A DNA stretch of 62,301 nucleotides from Eubacterium sp. (GTDB taxonomy: Bacteria > Bacillota > Clostridia > Lachnospirales > Lachnospiraceae). Below, piece after piece: positions 8,675 to 17,806 of this stretch. Each line of letters begins with the position of its first letter. Position 1 is the first letter of the stretch. The notes under the pieces are model-generated. The model saw only the letters and a list, made by a program, of their open reading frames with translations. It made no database searches and was not told where the DNA came from. A program made the position numbers and the translations under genes. The stretch covers positions 1 through 62,301 of the forward strand of contig JAFWIO010000038.1 in the NCBI GenBank assembly GCA_017514785.1. Direction: 5' to 3'.

Positions 8675-11329
8675 ATGATGAGGAAAGTATTTAAGAAAAC
8701 TTTAGTAATAATATTAAGTGCAGCAATGGCACTTTCATTTTCAGTGCCAGGAAATGTAAAAGCTGATACATATGATCAGACATTCGATATTTACACTTCC
8801 GCAGATTTAACTGCAGCTAAAGATGTTATAAACAATGCAGATAGCGGCAATTTTAAAATTAATGTAAAGGCAGATTTTACAAGCGGAATGGATACTTTCG
8901 AATTTACAAAAAACAAAGTAACAATCGATGGCGAAAATCATTCCATTAAATCCTGTGTAACTGGTGGAGCAGTAGCGGCGTGGAACGATGGAACGGAAGT
9001 ATCTGTTTACAATGCTATTTTTGAAGGCGTAACCACAAATGATAATCCTGGTGTTTTCTATGCTATGAAAGAAGGAACAATCATTATGAACGATGGGGTT
9101 ATTATTAGAAATAACGAAGGAAACAACTATATGGGAGGTGGTGTTACTGTTGCAAACGGTAAGTTTGTTATGAATGGTGGCACTATTGAAAATTGTGGTG
9201 TAAAAGATGGTTCTAACTGTTTTGGTGGTGGAGTAGCTGTTTTTAACGGTTCTATTTTCATTATGAATGGTGGAACAATTAAAGACTGTTATGTTACAAA
9301 TACATCTAGTGCACAATTTTATGCTCCTTACACAGCTGGCGGAGGAGTATGTGTATCGCTCTTCTCATCATTTGTGTTTAATGGTGGAACAATAGAGGAC
9401 TGTTATGCCCAAGGCGGTGGAGCTGTTGGCGGCGGAGTTGCTATACAAGCACATTTAGAAGATTACTATGAGTATGGCGGACAAGGAAATGTTAGTAGTA
9501 ACTTTGAAATGAATGGTGGAACTATCAAAGATTGTTCAGCCACATCAGTAGGCGGTGGAGTATACGCAGGTGGTTACTATATTCGACCAGTTCCAGCGGG
9601 TACTGTTGTGCAGACAGTTATTCCTGAGGGACATACTCGAGGTATATATATGAATGGCGGAACTATAACAGGCAATGATGCTTCAGGCCAATACGGTGGT
9701 GGCGGAATATGCTTGTTCTGGGTTAAGCCAACAGTGACAATTCAAAATACAACTATTTCAAACAATAGCGCAGTAATGGGCGGCGGAGTTTTTGTATTTG
9801 ACAACTACACTGCCGCAACCATTAATGGATGTACTATAACAGGCAATAGTTCCACAAATGTGGGTGGTGGAGTTTGCGTGATGGATGTAGGCAGCAGTTC
9901 AGGTACTACTCTAAGTAACTGTACTATTACAGGCAATACTTCCGAAGAGATAGGCGCAGGCGTGTTCTATAATAACGAGTCACCTCTCAAGATAAGCGGA
10001 GCTAATATTATCCAGAACAATACATACAATGGAGTAACAAACAACCTAAATATTTATATGGCAGATGCTCCAGTTCAAGTTATTGGTTCACTGGCTGGTT
10101 CTAAAATAGGTCTATCAGATCCTACATTATGGGATGACGGCTTGGATGATGACGACCCAGCAGCAGTATCTACAGATTATTTGACGAGCGGATACAAGGC
10201 GAATAATCCGGGAGTAAATCCTAGTGAATATTTTACAAGCGATCACGATACATGGGAACCAGACTTCAGTGATGTAGACACTAATGAAGTTAGACTAGTT
10301 AGAAAAAGTAATGAGAGCGAGATTAAAGGTGGTAACATTATCATCGATGGTTTGGTAGGCGTAACTTTGTGGGCGAAGTTAGATGCTACTTCAGAAGCAG
10401 AGAGAGCAGCCTACTCTATGAAATTTACATCAGGAAGTGATGTACAGACAGCTTCATACGATGCAAAGAAGAAAACTACGAAAGACGGCGTAGATTACTA
10501 CGGCTTTACATATTATGTAGAGACTACACAGATGGCTGACAATATCAATGGAGAATTGTTGCAAAATGGTTCATCTATAGGAGTGGAAGATGATTACTCA
10601 GTTCAAGAATATGCTGAGAATATGATTCCAAAACCTACTACAGATCAGTATTTGATAAATATGCTTAAACCATTCTTAAACTATGGTGCATTTTCACAGT
10701 TATACTTTGACTACAAAACAGGAACGCTTCCAAATGTAAATTATGATATGTCAGATGAAATTAACAGCACATCAATAGACTCAAAGTATCAGTACACTAT
10801 AGAAGATGATTCTTTAAGCGGAATTGATGTTCAAAAGAGTTTATCACTCGGCATCGACAAAGGAGTTAATATTACATTTAAGTTTATTGCAGACGCTAGT
10901 GTAAATATGAATGAGTACAAAGCGGTACTATCAAGTGATGCTAGCGATCCATTCTTTGTAGATGACGATGGAAATCCATATACTACGGAAGTTATGCCAT
11001 TTACACACTTCCCTGGAGACAGCGAGCATTTATACACAATCAACTTGTATAATGTGCCTGCTAGCAGATATGATGACTCATTGACTTTGACGGTGACAAA
11101 AGAGGGAAATCCTTCCCAGAAATACCAGATTAAGTTTAGTGTATTTAGTTATGCATATGCCGTAACTAACGATGAGGCTACATATGTGGATCCAGGAAAG
11201 ATTAGCCCAGAGAAGATGGCTCAGCTAAAGAGTCTTTTGAAGGCTATGTATGTATTTAATGAACAGGCTGAAGCATACGTAAAACAGTATCCTGAAAAAG
11301 TATTTAGATACAAAGTAAAGAACTTCTAA
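8675..11329 (+). CDS. Large secreted right-handed beta-helix surface protein
   Basis: This 884-residue protein starts with a signal peptide (cleavage near residue 31, after VKA). Residues about 100-480 carry imperfect repeats of the MNGGTI / GGGV type, the pattern of a parallel beta-helix as in Pmp-like and adhesin-like proteins. Each coil pairs a glycine turn with an NGGTI strand. The C-terminal 380 residues are non-repetitive, acidic, and not recognised. There is no LPXTG motif, S-layer domain or membrane anchor, so attachment must be indirect. The double ATG follows GAGGAG; the second codon is an equally good start. It is probably the last large gene of the operon from 7776. An adhesin or polysaccharide-active role is possible. 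Confidence 0.78.
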   Translation: MMRKVFKKTLVIILSAAMALSFSVPGNVKADTYDQTFDIYTSADLTAAKDVINNADSGNFKINVKADFTSGMDTFEFTKNKVTIDGENHSIKSCVTGGAVAAWNDGTEVSVYNAIFEGVTTNDNPGVFYAMKEGTIIMNDGVIIRNNEGNNYMGGGVTVANGKFVMNGGTIENCGVKDGSNCFGGGVAVFNGSIFIMNGGTIKDCYVTNTSSAQFYAPYTAGGGVCVSLFSSFVFNGGTIEDCYAQGGGAVGGGVAIQAHLEDYYEYGGQGNVSSNFEMNGGTIKDCSATSVGGGVYAGGYYIRPVPAGTVVQTVIPEGHTRGIYMNGGTITGNDASGQYGGGGICLFWVKPTVTIQNTTISNNSAVMGGGVFVFDNYTAATINGCTITGNSSTNVGGGVCVMDVGSSSGTTLSNCTITGNTSEEIGAGVFYNNESPLKISGANIIQNNTYNGVTNNLNIYMADAPVQVIGSLAGSKIGLSDPTLWDDGLDDDDPAAVSTDYLTSGYKANNPGVNPSEYFTSDHDTWEPDFSDVDTNEVRLVRKSNESEIKGGNIIIDGLVGVTLWAKLDATSEAERAAYSMKFTSGSDVQTASYDAKKKTTKDGVDYYGFTYYVETTQMADNINGELLQNGSSIGVEDDYSVQEYAENMIPKPTTDQYLINMLKPFLNYGAFSQLYFDYKTGTLPNVNYDMSDEINSTSIDSKYQYTIEDDSLSGIDVQKSLSLGIDKGVNITFKFIADASVNMNEYKAVLSSDASDPFFVDDDGNPYTTEVMPFTHFPGDSEHLYTINLYNVPASRYDDSLTLTVTKEGNPSQKYQIKFSVFSYAYAVTNDEATYVDPGKISPEKMAQLKSLLKAMYVFNEQAEAYVKQYPEKVFRYKVKNF

Positions 11330-11400
11330 TTAATACTTGATTTTGACTAGTTAGTTGTGTACTATATTTGAATGTGTGAGGGAAGTAATTGAGGATTATT

Positions 11401-11538
11401 ATGAAAAAGAACTATAAAAAACCTATTTTTGAGACAGTAGAATTTAACAAATGCGACGTCATTACCACTAGTGGCATAGATTTATGGAACGGTGGTTCTG
11501 GCGAAGGTGTTGATACTGATATCGATTGGAAAGATTGA
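11401..11538 (+). CDS. Short peptide gene (45 aa) with a DVITTSG motif
   Basis: A complete 45-codon frame runs from ATG 11401 to TGA 11538, with AGG six bases before the ATG and a strong terminator 30 bases after the stop. The peptide has a basic/aromatic N-terminal half (MKKNYKKPIFETVEF), one Cys, the motif CDVITTSGIDLW, and a Gly/Asp-rich acidic C-terminus. There is no signal peptide. Short proteins of the form KxYxxPxxExxxFxxxDVITTSG are, from memory, recurrent in Clostridia without a known role. A precursor peptide, a secreted signal or a surface-protein partner are all possible. No modification enzyme is adjacent. Confidence 0.6.
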   Translation: MKKNYKKPIFETVEFNKCDVITTSGIDLWNGGSGEGVDTDIDWKD

Positions 11539-11567
11539 TAAATCAGTTGTTTTTGTAGTGTTTATTT

Positions 11568-11606
11568 ATAGCCTCATTTGCTCTTGCAAATGGGGCTATT
11601 TTTGTT
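11568..11606 (+). terminator. Strong terminator after the short peptide gene
   Basis: A 14-bp stem (11568-11581 with 11586-11599, one G-U pair) with a 4-base loop and a T-rich tail. It closes the transcript containing the 45-codon gene. Confidence 0.9.
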
Positions 11607-11661
11607 TTCAACGGGGGAAAAATGAAATGCGATAGAAATATTAAGGTTTTTGTTGCGTGAG

Positions 11662-11690
11662 TTACTATTTATAGTAAATAATGCTATAAT
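11662..11690 (+). promoter_or_regulatory. Promoter with an embedded palindromic operator
   Basis: TATAAT lies at 11685-11690. Where the -35 would sit (11662-11667) begins the perfect palindrome TTACTAT-TT-ATAGTAA (11662-11677). A repressor bound there would cover the -35 and spacer; an activator is also possible because the -35 is poor. The binding protein is not identified. Confidence 0.6.
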
Positions 11691-11725
11691 ATAAACGTAA
11701 AAATGCGATGAAAGGAGATCGATCT

Positions 11726-13072
11726 ATGAAAAAGGTTTTAGGAATAGTTTTAACCTTAGCATTGATTGTCAGCAGTTTTTCTGTTGCTATTTTTGGTGCC
11801 AATAATGACGGCATGTACGAAGATGACGATAATAATGGTAGTTCGATAGCTTTTTATCTCACAGATTCGAATGGAAATAATATTAATAGTACTACAGGCA
11901 CATACACACTAGGACAAGATTTCTATTTCAAAATTAATGTGTATGCCACTTCAGAAATAAAAAACAATAGTCTGGCTAGAAAAATAAACATAATGGATGA
12001 CTATGGAGAGTATGACAACAATGCTACTAACTTAATGTATAAAGAAAGTGGCCAAACTAGTTGGAGTAATGATGATTACTATCAATCTCAGAATTGTTAT
12101 AAATTTAGAGGAACTAAGGAAGATACGTATCCTTTGAAGCAGTACACTTCATTAGGTAATCATACAACATACTTTAAAGTGAAGTTTAATACAGCAGGAA
12201 AACATATAATCGAATACTCGGCTACATGTTTCGAAAAGAATTACAGACTAATTTCTAGGAAGTATATTGATATTAGTAATAATGGAACATTTAAAATTAG
12301 TTCTAAGGAAGAGCAGGAACAGACTACTGAAAAACCTACATATACAGTATATATAGATGGAGTTCCTTTTAAGTCAGATATTAAAGAAGGCGGCAAATGT
12401 GATTTGCCAGGATCTGGACGAGGATTCTATGATAGAAACACTCATGATATGTTTGTATCACACTTCCAATTAAGCAATATTCAAAGAAACTACAACCTCT
12501 ACTCGGTGGATCAAGTTAATGTTTCATGTGCATCGGGCGCTAATATTAGGGCAGATGGTAAACACGGAATTAGATTTGGAAGTATGGTCAATGTAAAAAA
12601 TAAAAACGGAACAGACATTACTTCAGAGGTTCTAAAGAACGGTGGAATTCAAATTGGAACGACTATAACTATGTACGATTTTTACCTTTCTATCTTTGAT
12701 GAGAACCTTAACAAGGTGGATGTAGATAGAGAAGATCCAGATTGCATATATCACTTTGACGTTCTCAATCCTATGGATGACTGGCCTACAAATGCAACTA
12801 CTGGTTTGCCAAGATATGGCTTATGCTATGCGGGAGTCGTCAATGTTAGACAGTCTAATCTTACGAGACAGTTCATTGCTTCAGCATATGCAAAGATTGA
12901 ATATCAGTACTATAACAATACAACTATTGATGAGTATGTGAACGCAGAGAATCAATTAGATACAGTTCGTTCAATCTGCGATGTTGCTCGTAGAATGAAG
13001 GCAGCAGGCTATCCAGGTTGTACGCCAGCGCAAATAGAGGTACTAGAGTATTATTGCTCTATACCTGATTAA
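11726..13072 (+). CDS. Secreted protein of unknown function
   Basis: The product has 448 residues from ATG 11726, chosen because AAAGGAG (11711-11717) is correctly spaced for it; the upstream in-frame ATG at 11708 overlaps that site. A signal peptide is present (MKKVLGIVLTLALIV, cleavage near residue 25). The mature part is Asn/Asp/Tyr/Ser-rich with no recognised domain. Residues about 25-190 and 215-400 look like two beta-rich modules joined by a Glu/Gln/Thr-rich linker. The C-terminal 50 residues look helical and contain two Cys. The gene has its own palindrome-bearing promoter. No anchor motif is present. Confidence 0.68.
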   Translation: MKKVLGIVLTLALIVSSFSVAIFGANNDGMYEDDDNNGSSIAFYLTDSNGNNINSTTGTYTLGQDFYFKINVYATSEIKNNSLARKINIMDDYGEYDNNATNLMYKESGQTSWSNDDYYQSQNCYKFRGTKEDTYPLKQYTSLGNHTTYFKVKFNTAGKHIIEYSATCFEKNYRLISRKYIDISNNGTFKISSKEEQEQTTEKPTYTVYIDGVPFKSDIKEGGKCDLPGSGRGFYDRNTHDMFVSHFQLSNIQRNYNLYSVDQVNVSCASGANIRADGKHGIRFGSMVNVKNKNGTDITSEVLKNGGIQIGTTITMYDFYLSIFDENLNKVDVDREDPDCIYHFDVLNPMDDWPTNATTGLPRYGLCYAGVVNVRQSNLTRQFIASAYAKIEYQYYNNTTIDEYVNAENQLDTVRSICDVARRMKAAGYPGCTPAQIEVLEYYCSIPD

Positions 13073-13111
13073 ATTATTTCATATAGAAATTATATTAAAT
13101 CATTAAGTTTA

Positions 13112-13120
13112 TGATATAAT
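13112..13120 (+). promoter_or_regulatory. Extended -10 promoter element
   Basis: TGATATAAT: a TG one base before TATAAT (13115-13120), in a very AT-rich gap of 87 bases. No good -35 is present, which extended -10 promoters tolerate. Confidence 0.5.
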
Positions 13121-13159
13121 ATTTTAAATTTTATAAATTTCTTTTGGGAGGAAAAAAGA

Positions 13160-14311
13160 ATGCAAATGCTAAAGAAACTTATTGTAACAGTATTGGCGGT
13201 AGCGCTAACAATTACAGCAGTACCAGTTATGGGAGCTACAGTTGATGCTACAAATACTGTGCCTAACAAGAAAAGCTTGATGAAATTAGTGGATGAGTTT
13301 TCTACTCCTATTGGAGTGACAGAAGAGTATATCATGCAGTCTGGAAAGAGCCTGACATACAACTTTAGCAAAGTTACTGCTAGAGCAGACATACTACGTT
13401 TCAAAGCAGAGAAAAAGAAACAAGTTAACAAATATTCAAAGAGAATGTTTGGAAAGAAGACTTCTAAAGTTACTCTTTATCCAGGTGAGTGGGGAGATTC
13501 TCAAGTAGTAATGGAAATTGACAGTATCAAGAAGACTTCAAAGAAAGATTACTACGTTAAAGGACAAGTATATTTTACAAACTTAAGAGATGGTAAAAAG
13601 CACCTTGTTGGAACATTTAGATTATATGTTCAGAGAAAGAAAACTGCTAAGTATAAATATGTAGCAACAAAACTTAAACTTACAAAGTGGAAAAAAGCTA
13701 CTACAAAATCTAGTAAGGTAAATCTATTCTCAAGTGCGAAGAAATATAAGAACATCAAAGCTACTATGACATATCAGCTAATCACAGTAAGTGGTGTAGA
13801 TGGAGCTAAGGGTATTAATAAAGCGCTAAAAGGCGATATGAATGCTTTGCAGAAGTCTCAGAGTGCTACTAACTTCTATCAATGGGTAGCAGAAGATGAT
13901 GCTAAGAAGATTAAAGATACTTATTACTTCACAGCTACTTCAAAAGTTAAGTACAACATGAACAATATCCTTAGTGTTCGTATCACTATTCATTGGTATG
14001 TAGGTGGAGCAGAAAACACTGACGAATATGGTTACAACTTCGATGCTAGAACTGGTAAACAGATCGGCATTAAGAAGGTAGTTAAAGGTTCAACTAATAC
14101 TATCAAGAAGAAGATGTACAAGGCTATAGACAAAAAGAACTGGTCTAAGTCATATAAGAAGAAAGCTAAGAAGTACATTAAGAAGACTAAACTAAGCAAG
14201 TTAGAATTCTATATGAAGAATGATAAAGTTATTATCTGTATGGAACCATATACACTTGGCAAGAAACAGAGAGAATTTAAATCATTCTATATATTTAGTA
14301 TATACTTCTAA
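13160..14311 (+). CDS. Secreted lysine-rich protein, unknown
   Basis: The product has 383 residues with a clear signal peptide (cleavage near residue 25, VMGA). The mature protein is strongly basic, with many KK and YKK clusters and alternating beta-type segments; no family is recognised. GGGAGG lies eight bases before the ATG. Composition matches the other Lys-rich exported proteins of 7776-14311, suggesting a shared envelope role. The stop is only 23 bases from the rubrerythrin start with no terminator between, so read-through into rbr is likely even though the products act in different compartments. Confidence 0.68.
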   Translation: MQMLKKLIVTVLAVALTITAVPVMGATVDATNTVPNKKSLMKLVDEFSTPIGVTEEYIMQSGKSLTYNFSKVTARADILRFKAEKKKQVNKYSKRMFGKKTSKVTLYPGEWGDSQVVMEIDSIKKTSKKDYYVKGQVYFTNLRDGKKHLVGTFRLYVQRKKTAKYKYVATKLKLTKWKKATTKSSKVNLFSSAKKYKNIKATMTYQLITVSGVDGAKGINKALKGDMNALQKSQSATNFYQWVAEDDAKKIKDTYYFTATSKVKYNMNNILSVRITIHWYVGGAENTDEYGYNFDARTGKQIGIKKVVKGSTNTIKKKMYKAIDKKNWSKSYKKKAKKYIKKTKLSKLEFYMKNDKVIICMEPYTLGKKQREFKSFYIFSIYF

Positions 14312-14334
14312 AGAAAAATTGGAGGAAAGTTAAA

Positions 14335-14874
14335 ATGGGAAATAAATACGAAGGTACAAAGACAGAACAAAATTTGAGAGAAGCTTTTGCAGGCGAGTCT
14401 CAAGCTAGAAATAAATACACTTACTTTGCATCAGTTGCAAAGAAAGCTGGTTATGAACAGATTGCAGCATTGTTTTTAAAGACAGCTGACAATGAAAAAG
14501 AGCATGCAAAACTTTGGTTCAAAGAGTTAGAAGAACTTGGAACTACTGAGGAAAACCTTAAAGCAGCAGCTGAAGGTGAAAACTTTGAGTGGACTGATAT
14601 GTATGACAGAATGGCTAAAGAGGCCGACGAAGAAGGATTCCCAGAGTTAGCAGAAAAGTTCAGAGGAGTAGCTGCTATCGAGAAAGAACATGAAGAAAGA
14701 TATCGTAAGCTTTTAGAGAATGTTGAAACTATGAAGGTATTCGAAAAAGCTGGCGTTGTTATGTGGGAGTGTAGAAACTGTGGACATATTGTTGTAGGAG
14801 AAAAGGCTCCAGAAATTTGCCCAGTATGTGCTCATCCACAGAGTTTCTTCGAAGTGAGAGCAGAGAACTACTAA
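14335..14874 (+). CDS. rbr: Rubrerythrin
   Basis: Rubrerythrin reduces hydrogen peroxide in anaerobes using a di-iron centre and a rubredoxin-type iron. The 179-residue protein has the expected order. An N-terminal ferritin-like four-helix bundle contains [11 protein letters not shown] (about 18-28), DNEKEHAK (about 52-59) and IEKEHEERY (about 115-123), giving the Glu/His ligands. A C-terminal rubredoxin-like domain has CRNCG and CPVCA (about 142-163). The ATG is preceded by GGAGG. Its presence supports an anaerobic, oxygen-exposed lifestyle. A terminator follows directly. Confidence 0.95.
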   Translation: MGNKYEGTKTEQNLREAFAGESQARNKYTYFASVAKKAGYEQIAALFLKTADNEKEHAKLWFKELEELGTTEENLKAAAEGENFEWTDMYDRMAKEADEEGFPELAEKFRGVAAIEKEHEERYRKLLENVETMKVFEKAGVVMWECRNCGHIVVGEKAPEICPVCAHPQSFFEVRAENY

Positions 14875-14903
14875 AGTTCAAACCAAAGAATAATACAAAT
14901 TTC

Positions 14904-14931
14904 AAAAAGAGCCATTTATATGGCTCTTTTT
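14904..14931 (+). terminator. Terminator after rubrerythrin
   Basis: A 12-bp stem (14904-14915 with 14920-14931) with a 4-base loop and a T-run. Confidence 0.9.
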
Positions 14932-14941
14932 GTGTTATATG

Positions 14942-14950
14942 TGATATAAT
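14942..14950 (+). promoter_or_regulatory. Extended -10 promoter of the serine acetyltransferase gene
   Basis: TGATATAAT (TG one base before TATAAT at 14945-14950). A convincing -35 is lacking. Confidence 0.5.
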
Positions 14951-14982
14951 TCAAAAGAATACTATTTAAGTAGGTGAAAAAA

Positions 14983-15855
14983 ATGAAGGATACAAATAAA
15001 GATATCAAAAAAATAGTTGATAAGATTTTAAAGGATTATCAGGGAGATAGAGATATCGATCACATTGAACTTTTTGATCAACCTGACACCAAGATGGTTC
15101 AGGAGATGATTGGTAAACTCTTAACTATTGTGTTCCCTGGATTCTTTAGAGAGCAACATTATAGATTCTACAATATGGATAGCAGACTTACTGTTTTGAT
15201 AGAAGATGTAATGTACAATTTAAATAAGCAAATAGCAGTAGCACTTCTTCAAAGAGAGGATATGAAGGATGCTTCTGAAGAAGAGAGAACAGAAGAGGCA
15301 CAAAAGATTTCACTAGAGTTCTTCGAAAGAATCCCAAGTGTGAGAGAGTATGTAGATACGGATGTCGAGGCCTTTGTAGAGGGCGATCCTGCAGCGTATA
15401 ACAAAAATGAGATTATTCTTTCTTACCCGGGATTATATGCTATTACAGTTTACAGATTAGCTCATGTTTTGCAGCAGCTACGTGTTCCGCTGATTCCAAG
15501 AATTATGACAGAGTATGCACATAGCAAGACTGGTATTGATATTAATCCAGGTGCTACTATCGGTAAATATTTCTTTATCGATCACGGCACAGGAATAGTG
15601 GTAGGAGAAACTACTATTATAGGCGATAGAGTTAAGGTATATCAGGGTGTAACTATTGGTGCCCTAAGTACTAGAGATGTGATTGGTCTTAAGGGTGAAA
15701 AGAGACATCCAACTATAGAAGATGATGTTACGATTTACTCTGGAGCTTCTATCTTAGGCGGTGAAACGGTAATCGGCAAAGGTTCAGTTATTGGATCAAA
15801 TGCTTTTATCACAGAACCTATACCGGCAGGAAGCAAAATTAAGTTTGAAAACTAG
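14983..15855 (+). CDS. cysE: Serine O-acetyltransferase
   Basis: The enzyme transfers acetyl from acetyl-CoA to serine, the first step of cysteine synthesis. From ATG 14983 it has 290 residues: an N-terminal helical region of about 180 residues and then a left-handed beta-helix of hexapeptide repeats. INPGATIGKYFFIDHGTG and the following VVGETTIIGDRVKVYQGV segment carry the catalytic His/Asp pattern of the SAT family. The length fits the longer EpsC/SAT type of Firmicutes. AGGTG (14972-14976) is the ribosome binding site for ATG 14983; the in-frame GTG at 14974 lies within it and is less likely. It is a single-gene unit between two terminators; no cysK is adjacent. Confidence 0.9.
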   Translation: MKDTNKDIKKIVDKILKDYQGDRDIDHIELFDQPDTKMVQEMIGKLLTIVFPGFFREQHYRFYNMDSRLTVLIEDVMYNLNKQIAVALLQREDMKDASEEERTEEAQKISLEFFERIPSVREYVDTDVEAFVEGDPAAYNKNEIILSYPGLYAITVYRLAHVLQQLRVPLIPRIMTEYAHSKTGIDINPGATIGKYFFIDHGTGIVVGETTIIGDRVKVYQGVTIGALSTRDVIGLKGEKRHPTIEDDVTIYSGASILGGETVIGKGSVIGSNAFITEPIPAGSKIKFEN

Positions 15856-15866
15856 GAAATAAACAA

Positions 15867-15898
15867 AGCGTCACAGTTTTAACTGTGGCGCTATTTTA
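15867..15898 (+). terminator. Terminator after cysE
   Basis: A 12-bp arm pair (15867-15878 with 15881-15892, one G-U pair) forms a hairpin followed by ATTTTATT. Confidence 0.82.
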
Positions 15899-15953
15899 TT
15901 GCTTGTGATATACTTATTTTGGTGTTTTATGATATAAAACTAGGAGGACTAGA

Positions 15954-16379
15954 ATGAAAAGAATTCTTTCAATCGGATTAATTTTAATAATGACAACACT
16001 AGCACTAGCCGCATGCGGCAGTGACTATGATTTTGTGGAAGTGGGAGATGATAAAAAGTCTCTTGATATAAAATTGGATGATAATAAAAAAGGTTATTCA
16101 TGGAAAACTACTATTGCAGAGCTTGATAAACTAACTCTTAAGAAGGAAGCAGTTAAGGACGGAAAGTATATAGCAAAGATTGAAACTGTTACTAAATCAG
16201 GTAAGGGTAAAAAGGGCGGAAGAGCATCTGTAGCTTTCACATACGTAAATGACAAAGATCCTAACGATGTTTATCTAGGATATGTCGTGGGTGTGGGAGT
16301 AAATCCACAGGGAAAAGCAGAGATAAGAGCAATAGACGAATACAAAGTTAATTTTGAAACTACACTAAAAGAAGATTAA
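15954..16379 (+). CDS. Small lipoprotein, unknown function
   Basis: The product has 141 residues. A lipoprotein signal peptide ends in LALAAC, giving lipidated Cys21, so it is anchored on the outer face of the membrane. The mature domain of about 120 residues is Lys/Asp-rich and mostly beta in pattern; no family is recognised. An extended -10 (TGATATAAA near 15930) and AGGAGG precede the ATG. It lies 19 bases before a membrane-protein gene and could be the first gene of the cdaA-cdaR transcript, which would make it a candidate envelope partner of that system. Confidence 0.72.
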   Translation: MKRILSIGLILIMTTLALAACGSDYDFVEVGDDKKSLDIKLDDNKKGYSWKTTIAELDKLTLKKEAVKDGKYIAKIETVTKSGKGKKGGRASVAFTYVNDKDPNDVYLGYVVGVGVNPQGKAEIRAIDEYKVNFETTLKED

Positions 16380-16398
16380 TAGACCATAAGGAGTCTAT

Positions 16399-16836
16399 AT
16401 GTTAAATAACGAGAAGATAACTTTGATGACGAAGTTATCGTTGTATGAAGAAAAACATTTTAAAGATGAGATTACAACCAGTAAGCTTTTTAAGAGTGAC
16501 TACTTATCCTCTAAAATGCTTGGTTCTTTTGCGTGTGTAACTATTGGATATATTTTGATTATGGTGTTGTTGTTTTCTTATTTGCCGGAGGTTATGTTTG
16601 GCTTAATGACGACGACCACCAGTTTTATCATCATGATGATTGCCATGATACTGATTTATATAATAGTGGTAGTCCTCTATATGATTTATAGTTACGCATT
16701 TTACTCTCACAAATTTAAAGAGATTCGCGGACACTTAAAAGAATACAATGGTGATTTAAAGACACTACACAGAATACAAGAGCAAGAGTACGACGCGATA
16801 ATCGATGAGTTAGAGGAGGAGATGGAGAATGATTAG
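16399..16836 (+). CDS. Two-helix membrane protein, unknown
   Basis: The product has 145 residues: a charged cytoplasmic start, two transmembrane helices at about 50-70 and 78-105 separated by a short loop, and an acidic helical C-terminal tail rich in Glu. No family is recognised. It overlaps the next gene by eight bases, so the two are translationally coupled and probably form one functional unit upstream of cdaA. Confidence 0.7.
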   Translation: MLNNEKITLMTKLSLYEEKHFKDEITTSKLFKSDYLSSKMLGSFACVTIGYILIMVLLFSYLPEVMFGLMTTTTSFIIMMIAMILIYIIVVVLYMIYSYAFYSHKFKEIRGHLKEYNGDLKTLHRIQEQEYDAIIDELEEEMEND

Positions 16837-17806
16837 TTTAATGACTATAAAAGAAAAGGTTAAAAATATTTATGCTGAGCATGAATTTATTTTGAAGCCT
16901 GTTTTGAAATTTATCTTTTCATTTTTAGCACTTGTCCTCTTCAAATTAAATATTGGCTATGCGCCAGTAATTAATATGTGGCCAGTAGTTCTTTTGATGG
17001 CAGTGATTATGGCATTCTTGCCAAGAAGAGTAGATGTGATAATTGCTATCCTTGTTATGATATTTGACGTTTACTACGTATCATTAGAATTAGCGGGCGT
17101 AGTATCTATCTTGTTTATCATTTTATTGGTGTTGTTTTTAAGATTTACACCAAAGCAGGGAATATATCTAGTGTTAGTACCACTAGCGTTTTATTTGAAG
17201 ATTCCTTATGTAATTCCACTAGTAGCTGGAATCGTTTCTACACCAGTAGCTATCGTTTCAGTTACATTTGGAACTATCATTTACTATTTGATAGATGTTG
17301 TTAATAAAAATTCAGATGCTATCCAGACTATTTCGAAGAATGCGAATGGAAGCAAAGAAACTATATCTGCAGTTTCATCAATTGTTAACATTGCAACTAG
17401 CAATCCAAGTATGTATTTAACAATTGTTATATTTGCAATTACTATTGCGCTAGTTTATGGACTAAAGAGAAGATCAGTTGACCATTCATGGCAGATAGCT
17501 GTAGTGGTTGGAAGTATCTTTGAATTAGTGGCATTTTTAGTAGGCGGAATTTTGTTTAACGCAAAGTTCTCAATATTATGGGTTATTATTGGTTCAATCA
17601 TCTCGTTTGCAATTGCTTATTTGTTGCAACTACTTGTTTTCTCAGTGGATTATTCCAGAACAGAGAATACACAGTTCGAGGATGATGAGTATTATTACTA
17701 TGTAAAAGCTGTTCCTAAAATTAATGTGACAGCTCCAGAAATGAACGTTAAGAGAATTAACGCTCAGAGAAGAAAGAAAAGTGCACCAGTTAGAAGGGAG
17801 AAATAA
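16829..17806 (+). CDS. Polytopic membrane protein upstream of cdaA
   Basis: The product has 325 residues with about nine hydrophobic segments between residues 20 and 270. A cytoplasmic tail follows, containing EYYYYVKAVPKINV and ending in an Arg/Lys-rich stretch. I do not recognise a named family. The start ATG overlaps the upstream gene by eight bases and the stop abuts the TTG start of cdaA, so it is tightly coupled to c-di-AMP synthesis. The Tyr-rich plus basic tail could be a docking segment. A transporter-like or sensor-like partner of CdaA is an inference from position only. Confidence 0.75.
   Translation: MISLMTIKEKVKNIYAEHEFILKPVLKFIFSFLALVLFKLNIGYAPVINMWPVVLLMAVIMAFLPRRVDVIIAILVMIFDVYYVSLELAGVVSILFIILLVLFLRFTPKQGIYLVLVPLAFYLKIPYVIPLVAGIVSTPVAIVSVTFGTIIYYLIDVVNKNSDAIQTISKNANGSKETISAVSSIVNIATSNPSMYLTIVIFAITIALVYGLKRRSVDHSWQIAVVVGSIFELVAFLVGGILFNAKFSILWVIIGSIISFAIAYLLQLLVFSVDYSRTENTQFEDDEYYYYVKAVPKINVTAPEMNVKRINAQRRKKSAPVRREK

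Noticed and set aside
9130-9990. Repeated GGTGGT/GGCGGA words as DNA tandem repeats
   Set aside because: They vary in spacing and codons and are explained by the beta-helix protein repeats (NGGTI, GGGV).
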